NCBI GenBank assembly: GCA_947623455.1
Contig: OX392545.1
Coordinates: 22,989,501 to 23,053,500 of the forward strand
Origin: Mimachlamys varia
Lineage: Eukaryota; Mollusca; Bivalvia; Pectinida; Pectinidae
Direction: 5' to 3'
DNA length: 64,000 bases
Below the pieces are notes generated by a model that ran no database searches, had not been told where the DNA came from, and saw only the letters and a program-made list of their open reading frames with translations. Positions 59,110 to 64,000 of this stretch are shown here, piece by piece. Numbering within the stretch: the first letter of the stretch is position 1; every line of letters starts with the position of its first letter. Both the position numbers and the translations under genes were made by a program.

Positions 59110-59783
59110 GAGTTGGTATTTAAACATCCATTTACTGCAACTGTTTCGGGACCGACCTCGTGTGGAAAGACTTATTTTGTCAAAACACTGCTTCAAAATT
59201 GTATGGTAAAAGTATCACCACCACCACAGCGTATTTTATGGCTGTACAAACGGTGGCAACCACTTTATGACGTCATCAAAGCAACAGTCTACCCTTCAGT
59301 AGAATTCATCATGGATTTAGATCAAGATTCTTTCATAAATCCCAGTGTTAAAAACTTGGTAATATTGGATGATCTCATGTCGTCAGCGAGTAAGGACCCT
59401 CGCATAAACGAATTATTTACGGAAGGGAGCCACCACAGAAATTTATCAGTCATAGCCATCAATCAAAACCTTTACTACAACAAAGATCCAACACAGAGGA
59501 GGAATTGCCACTATTTGGTATTGTTCAACAATCCTATCGATAAACAGCAGGTCATGACTCTTGCAAGACAGATGTATCCCGAAAATGTACAACATCTGAT
59601 GACGCATTTCAAACAGGCTACCAGTAAACCGTACGGATATCTTCTCGTCGATTTGAAGCCATCCACTCCAGAATCGTTACGCATGCGCAGTGACATATTT
59701 TCTGTACAGCCTATAAAAGGACAGAAAGATCAAGCTAATGCTCATTTTGAGGCTGATACTCCAACCGAGCAGACGTATTCCAA

Positions 59784-59814
<31 letters not shown>

Positions 59815-60450
59815 CAACAGCAAACTGTAGACGAAACACATCTACTACAAGAAGAGATGTCCGCCTGTGATGATTGTGGTATCATGTTCCAAGACATACA
59901 CGATTTACAGAGACACTTGAAAACCTGGTGTCCAGAAAACGATTCCCGTAAAAGGAAACGAGAATCAATAGACGAAGAGGAACCAGAACAAAAAAGGTGG
60001 ATCTCATACAAGTCTGACGAGGAAAGTGATGAAAGTGAAGAAAATGAGGTTTTCAAATCCTTGATGAATGAAGCAGAGTCTTCGAACGAGGTTAAATGGA
60101 ATAAAAAGTATGAGAAATACGTAAACGAGGGCATGTCTGATGACGAAGCACAGACGAAAGCGAACGAGAAAATGGAATCTGAAGATATGAAGCAATTTTA
60201 CCAAAATTATAAAGCCATTATCCAGTACGTTCTTCAGCTAAGAAATGGCAAGATTCACAAAAAGATTATGGATGATGTAACAGACTTCATAGAAGATGGT
60301 TATGGAGATAGTAAAGCGATCAAGATGGCACTTAAAAAGAATCGTCATGTTTTAGAAGAGTTGTGGGACGATGACTCCGAAGATGATGGATCAGACGACG
60401 ACTCCGAAGTTGATAAATCAGATGATGACTCCGATATAGATGAAAACTGA
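58603..60450 (+). CDS. Zinc-finger/poly-Gln packaging-type ATPase, right arm
   Basis: The 615-aa copy has the same domain order as the left copy: C2H2 finger, Gln tracts with HGLSNKDGFVQLAH spacers, Walker A GPTSCGKT (~183-190), Walker B NLVILDDLM (~251-259), C2HC finger (~422-443) and acidic tail. It differs in three ways. A 12-bp in-frame deletion at 59310/59311 removes KGIP. The third Gln tract is 14 instead of 18 residues. In the second tract four CAG codons are replaced by four CTG codons (58798-58809), giving LLLL, as if that piece had been flipped. The deleted KGIP lies in a segment conserved in this family, so this copy may be less active. The left copy lacks these defects. Confidence 0.88.
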
Positions 60451-60461
60451 TATAAATATAG
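60451..60461 (+). promoter_or_regulatory. TATA-like box before right integrase
   Basis: TATAAATATAG directly follows the ATPase TGA and lies 7 bp before the first INT ATG. It mirrors 55528-55538. Confidence 0.4.
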
Positions 60462-60467
60462 TGTATC

Positions 60468-61622
60468 ATGTCTAAAAGTTTCATTTCAACGTCTAGCACT
60501 CGACGAGGAAAGATGCCTTCCTGGGAGGATTATTTAAGAGATATTTATTATAACCCTGCAAAGGCGGGGAGTTTCTCCGGACCCGACAAATTGTTTAGAT
60601 ATGTACGAAAAGAGGGAAAATACGTCATCAGCAAATATAAAATAAGAAAATGGTTGCAACGTCAAGAGCCGTACAGCCTTCAGAGATCCATCCGACGTCC
60701 ATTCAAGCGAAACAAAATCATTGTGACGGGTATCGACGACCAATGGTCGGCTGATCTCATGGACATGGTCAAGTTCAAGAGTGAAAACGATGGTTATGCT
60801 TATATACTTGTTGTCATTGACGTGTTCTCAAAGTATCTGTGGATGAGAGCCCTCAAAGACAAGAAAGGTGTATCTGTTGTGAAAGCACTACAAGACATTT
60901 TATCCAAAGGGAGACAGCCTGGTCGGATACGTACCGATAAAGGTCAGGAATTTAGATCGAAAGAGGTGAATGCACTCCTGAATAGATACGACATACAACA
61001 TCTCTATGCGCAAAACGAATCCAAAGCAGCAGTATCTGAGCGTGTCATCAAGACCATAAAATCCAGATTGTACAGGTATTTCACACACAGAAGAAACTAT
61101 GAATACGTTAAGCAATTACAAACGTTTGCTGACAGCTATAATCAAACATATCACCGGACGATTGGTATGTCCCCAGTGAATGTGTCTAAAGATAATGAGA
61201 CGTCTATCTGGTGGAGAATGTATTGGCCGAGAAAACAACCAGTCTTACCGAAAACGAAGAAGGTTCGTAAACCTTTTAAGTTTAAAGTTGGAGATAAAGT
61301 AAGGCTGTCCCATTTGAGAAACCTTTTCTCCCGAGAATATGACCAAAAATGGACGGGGGAGATATTCACCATTTCTCGAAAGATACTTCGCGGAGGCTTA
61401 GCAGTGTATAGAGTCAAAGACTATGATGGAGACGAGATCAAAGGAACATTCTACCAGTCCGAGCTACAGAAAATAGATGTCAGGGACGATGATATGTGGA
61501 AAGTGGAGACCACTCTGAAAACCAGAGGAAAGGGTCGAAACAAACAATACTATGTGAAATGGCTTCACTGGCCGAAGAAATTTAACTCCTGGATCAATGC
61601 GTCCGATATAACCGATTTGTAG
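60468..61622 (+). CDS. Polinton-type integrase with chromodomain, right arm
   Basis: The 384-aa frame is identical to the left integrase except Pro for Ser in the chromodomain (base 61572). D96, D157 and E191 are present, as are the SH3-like and chromodomain segments. It follows the ATPase stop by 17 bp, and its own stop codon joins module B. With two complete integrases and intact ends, the element carries what is needed for its own insertion, although excision or replication would need a polymerase supplied in trans (inference from family biology). Confidence 0.9.
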   Translation: MSKSFISTSSTRRGKMPSWEDYLRDIYYNPAKAGSFSGPDKLFRYVRKEGKYVISKYKIRKWLQRQEPYSLQRSIRRPFKRNKIIVTGIDDQWSADLMDMVKFKSENDGYAYILVVIDVFSKYLWMRALKDKKGVSVVKALQDILSKGRQPGRIRTDKGQEFRSKEVNALLNRYDIQHLYAQNESKAAVSERVIKTIKSRLYRYFTHRRNYEYVKQLQTFADSYNQTYHRTIGMSPVNVSKDNETSIWWRMYWPRKQPVLPKTKKVRKPFKFKVGDKVRLSHLRNLFSREYDQKWTGEIFTISRKILRGGLAVYRVKDYDGDEIKGTFYQSELQKIDVRDDDMWKVETTLKTRGKGRNKQYYVKWLHWPKKFNSWINASDITDL

Positions 61623-61845
61623 GAGAGTGAACTATCCTAGAAAGGTCCAATGTCAGGACCCCGTAATATGGGAAAGGACGTTCACAGATCGCTCAAGTAC
61701 TACAGGATGGGTGATAGATGGCTCTCGTGTAGTTGTAAATATTCATTTGTCCATGATAGATTAGGTATTCTTTGTAAGGATGGATGTAGGATGGCTCTCC
61801 GACCTACATTCATTCAATCGCGACGGGGAAAATAAAATATTGTAC
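61622..61845 (+). other. Structured post-gene module B, right copy
   Basis: The module starts at the last base of the INT stop. Stems GAGAGT (61623) / GCTCTC (61721), CTATC (61632) / GATAG (61713) and GGTCC (61644) / GGACC (61656) match those of module A with changes that keep pairing, including U-G to C-G or U-A. A distal hairpin (ATGTAGG / CCTACAT, ~61785-61810) is followed by AATAAA at 61831-61836, a plausible 3' processing signal. The open frame at 61650-61835 is not preserved in module A. Confidence 0.6.
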
Positions 61846-62263
61846 ATAAGAAGTGCTTTGTTATTTTATATAATGTTGTAGAAGTTTGACTGCGATGCAA
61901 TCGGTCGAAATAGATTGGAAAATCCAAACACGTCATGACATCATCGGTACCCCTCATGATGGGAAGGAGGCGTGGCCATAATTACGTCATCAGCAACCCC
62001 ATTGACGGGAGGGGGCATAACCCCCGTTACATCATCGGTACCCCCCTGAGGGTCATTTTTATGCACTGGATAACCCTCCATTTGTGACGTCATCGGTACC
62101 CCCCTGTCAAGGGGGGTGCCACTAGGGAGGTGCTCCATTTGTGACGTCATCGGTACCCCCCTGTCAAGGGGGGTGCCACTAGGGAGGTGCCAGGGAGGTG
62201 GTAAGGATTATATAGGGAATGCACCGGGTGACCCTGCGCTCGTATCCTCACTTTTGTACTACT
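61846..62263. promoter_or_regulatory. Right terminal block with repeated GGTACC/TGACGTCA motifs
   Basis: Exact mirror of the left terminal block. Perfect CRE palindromes lie at 62085-62092 and 62142-62149. The last bases, CACTTTTGTACTACT, form the element terminus. Confidence 0.6.
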
Positions 62264-62269
62264 CTTGTC
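62264..62269. repeat. Target-site duplication CTTGTC, right
   Basis: Identical to 53720-53725 and immediately outside the CT-3' end of the element. Confidence 0.9.
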
Positions 62270-63430
62270 AAAACCTGTCCCTGTTCTAATCTGAATTCCT
62301 GTCTATTACGACTTCACCATTTGGTCCTGGCATAATTCTTCTGCACTAACTGTAGAACAACTTGTGTAATCCAGACCCTGTTATTTCTGAAAACCGGCCT
62401 TGTTCAACTGATCTTTGAATAAATTGCCTTGTAATAATGACCTCTAGGTGACCATCTACACACCTTTGTAAACTGGCCAAGTATTTGGTCCCAGTGACAT
62501 CCAGTTATAATGATAATAATAGTAATAGTTCGAGGTTCTTATTTGCTGCTTTATCACAACCTGAAGGTCGCCTCAAGGTGATTCACAAATTATCATCTGT
62601 GGTTAGACGGTTAAGACAGGTTATACTGTAGAAGGAATCCTTTGTAAATAATTTCAAGGAAATGTTATTGACCTTAAGTGTCATATAGGTCAAAGGTCAT
62701 CATCAGTATTGCCATAGTAATAAGGAGGGTGTGATTGAAGAATGGTAAAAAGGGATGAAGGGACATACTTAGAGGGATTTTAACTTGTTCACACCTGCTC
62801 AGCCTGCGTGGTAGCTATAATGTTTGTGATTAGTTTGGCTTTTCTATATAATTTTTCCCTATGGAAAATTAGCCGGCTATCATGCATCAATAAGATTTAA
62901 AAAAAGACTAATGAAAGATGACGTAACACACACATGTGCTGCACCTTTTAAATTTAGTAATATACACAGTATGCCGAAAAATGAATTAAACTGCACGATA
63001 CAGCTGTTTTGTCCTCCTAGGACTCTTCAGTGATGCTAGGGACCAAAAGGTGGGAATCCAAAATTTCTAAACAAATGTAGAAGCAGAAGGGTCAGGTGCA
63101 TAAAACCCCTTTAATTTATGAACTTAGAAGTAAATTCAAACTATTTCTGTATCATTTCATGATTTATTCATTGGACTATACTTTTGTAATGATAACGGTT
63201 CTTTAACAGGCGTAATACCTTTGTAATGATTTAACAGGCGTAATTCCTACAGGTTAGAAGGGGTTCCTAAAGTGAATTGAAAATATAGGTTTGCTACCCC
63301 TGTTTTCTTTGAGTTATCTAAAGATCCTGGATTATGAACAGAGATATGGTGAACCCACCCCTTTGAATATTACTGACTTGTTTTATATCTACACAGTATC
63401 AATTTTAGAGAATATTAAAGATAAAACTAT
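62270..63430. other. Intron or intergenic DNA right of the palindromic element
   Basis: No exon or known repeat is recognised. It presumably continues the intron that starts after the exon at 53412-53520. Confidence 0.5.
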
Positions 63431-64000
63431 CGCAGGGACTGGAGATTTAGAATCAAAGGATCACAGGGACTGGAGTTTTAGGATCAAAGGATCACAGGGA
63501 CTGGAGTTTTAGGATCAAAGGATTAAAAGGATTTTAACTGTTATGAATCAAATCTTCACAAGGGCTGGATTTTAGAAGGGTGTTAGTTCAAAGCTTCAAA
63601 GAGGCTATGGTTTAGGATTGAAGCTTCGTAGAGGCTGTGGTTTAAGAGATGTTTAGGTTAAAAGCTTCATAGAGGTTGTGGTTTAGGAGATGTTTAGGAT
63701 TGATGTTTAGGAGATGTTTAGGATCGAAGCTTCATAGAGGTTGTGGTTTAGGAGATGTTTAGGATCAAAGCTTCATAGAGGTTGTGGTTTAGGAGATGTT
63801 AAGGATCAAAGCTTCATAGGGTTGTGGTTTAGGAGATGTTTAGGATTGAAGCTTCATAGAGGTTGTGGTTTAGGAGATGTTTAGGATCAAAGCTTCATAG
63901 AGGCTGTGGTTTAGGAGATGTTTAGGATCAAAGCTTCATAGAGGCTGTGGTTTAGGAGATGTTTAGGATTGAAGCTTCATAGAGGTTGTGGTTTAGGAGA
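63431..64000. repeat. Two adjoining minisatellites, running off the right edge
   Basis: 63431-63530 has two to three ~31-bp units built on ATCAAAGGATCACAGGGACT. From about 63583 a 41-bp unit (TTCATAGAGGTTGTGGTTTA, GGAGATGTTTAGGATCAAAGC) repeats roughly ten times and continues past the window end. ATTGAAGC and ATCAAAGC unit types alternate irregularly. Confidence 0.9.

Larger units (their letters stand above)
53726..62263. mobile_element. Palindromic Polinton/Maverick derivative, complete, 8538 bp
   Basis: Termini are AGTAGTACAAAAGTGAGG and its exact complement, with AG at 5' and CT at 3', inside a perfect 6-bp duplication. The left arm (53726-58000) and right arm (58013-62263) are mirror images. 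Left positions equal 115989 minus right positions outside the ATPase genes and 116013 minus right positions nearer the centre. The 24-bp offset is fully explained by two 12-bp indels inside the ATPase gene. Each arm carries a polB C-terminal fragment, a zinc-finger ATPase and an integrase, all transcribed outward. Full Polintons are usually about 15-20 kb and also carry capsid, protease and complete polymerase genes, all missing here. The flanking DNA is not mirrored, which argues against a library or assembly foldback artefact. Confidence 0.92.

Noticed and set aside
61650..61835. 61-codon frame MSGPRNMGKDVHRS in module B (and mirror 54154-54339)
   Set aside because: The homologous module A does not keep this frame, while paired stems are kept, so an RNA or DNA role fits better.
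53600..62400. The palindrome as a missed-adapter or assembly foldback artefact
   Set aside because: Such artefacts mirror the flanking DNA as well. Here the mirror stops exactly at AG...CT termini inside identical CTTGTC hexamers, and the arms differ by two indels, one substitution and a CTG patch. Read-level confirmation is still needed.

Overview
The window looks like nuclear DNA of a marine invertebrate, most probably a bivalve mollusc. It is AT-rich, has very few exons separated by long introns, and is crowded with tRNA-derived SINE copies, short terminal-inverted-repeat elements and minisatellites. Split genes with GT/AG borders, in-frame stops outside exons and eukaryotic TATA/AATAAA signals exclude a prokaryote. 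The bivalve assignment is an inference from repeat style and gene content, not proven by a marker gene.

Layout. 1-8.3 kb: the first four coding exons of a HIT-type zinc-finger gene (ZNHIT2-like, minus strand), running off the left edge. It is head-to-head, across 275 bp, with the first exon of a SPA17-like gene (plus strand, 8603-8756) whose later exons I could not find. 8.8-27 kb: introns or intergenic DNA with MITEs, SINEs, a 31-bp minisatellite (15.0-15.7 kb), a MULE-like element with 9-bp target duplications (22.4-22.9 kb) and one unidentified minus-strand exon (26244-26336). 27563-30490: an intact 975-codon single-exon gene for a disordered, Glu-rich, probably N-myristoylated protein with SSVD/LPPPP repeats. 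30.5-53.4 kb: mainly repeats, but two small phase-compatible minus-strand exons lie at 38.5 and 40.0 kb, and a 19-unit 54-bp minisatellite lies at 48.87-49.90 kb. 53412-53520: a first coding exon with a strong start context and a splice donor.

The main discovery is at 53726-62263: a complete 8538-bp insertion bounded by a perfect 6-bp target-site duplication (CTTGTC), with 5'-AG...CT-3' ends. It is an almost perfect palindrome with arms of 4275 and 4251 bp and a 12-bp spacer. Each arm carries, from the centre outwards, a truncated C-terminal piece of a Polinton-type DNA polymerase B, a zinc-finger/poly-Gln packaging-type ATPase, and a chromodomain-bearing retroviral-type integrase. The usual capsid and protease genes and most of the polymerase are absent. 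The simplest reading is a half-Polinton that folded back at a short inverted repeat inside polB, copied itself into a mirror-image molecule, and was then integrated by Polinton integrase. It would be the integrated equivalent of a palindromic defective viral genome. Each arm also carries two related ~225-bp structured modules directly after polB and after INT, and a terminal block with repeated CRE-like (TGACGTCA) sites.

62.3-64 kb: the same intron or flank continues and ends in a 41-bp minisatellite that runs off the right edge. All family assignments were made by eye from translated sequence; no database search was possible.
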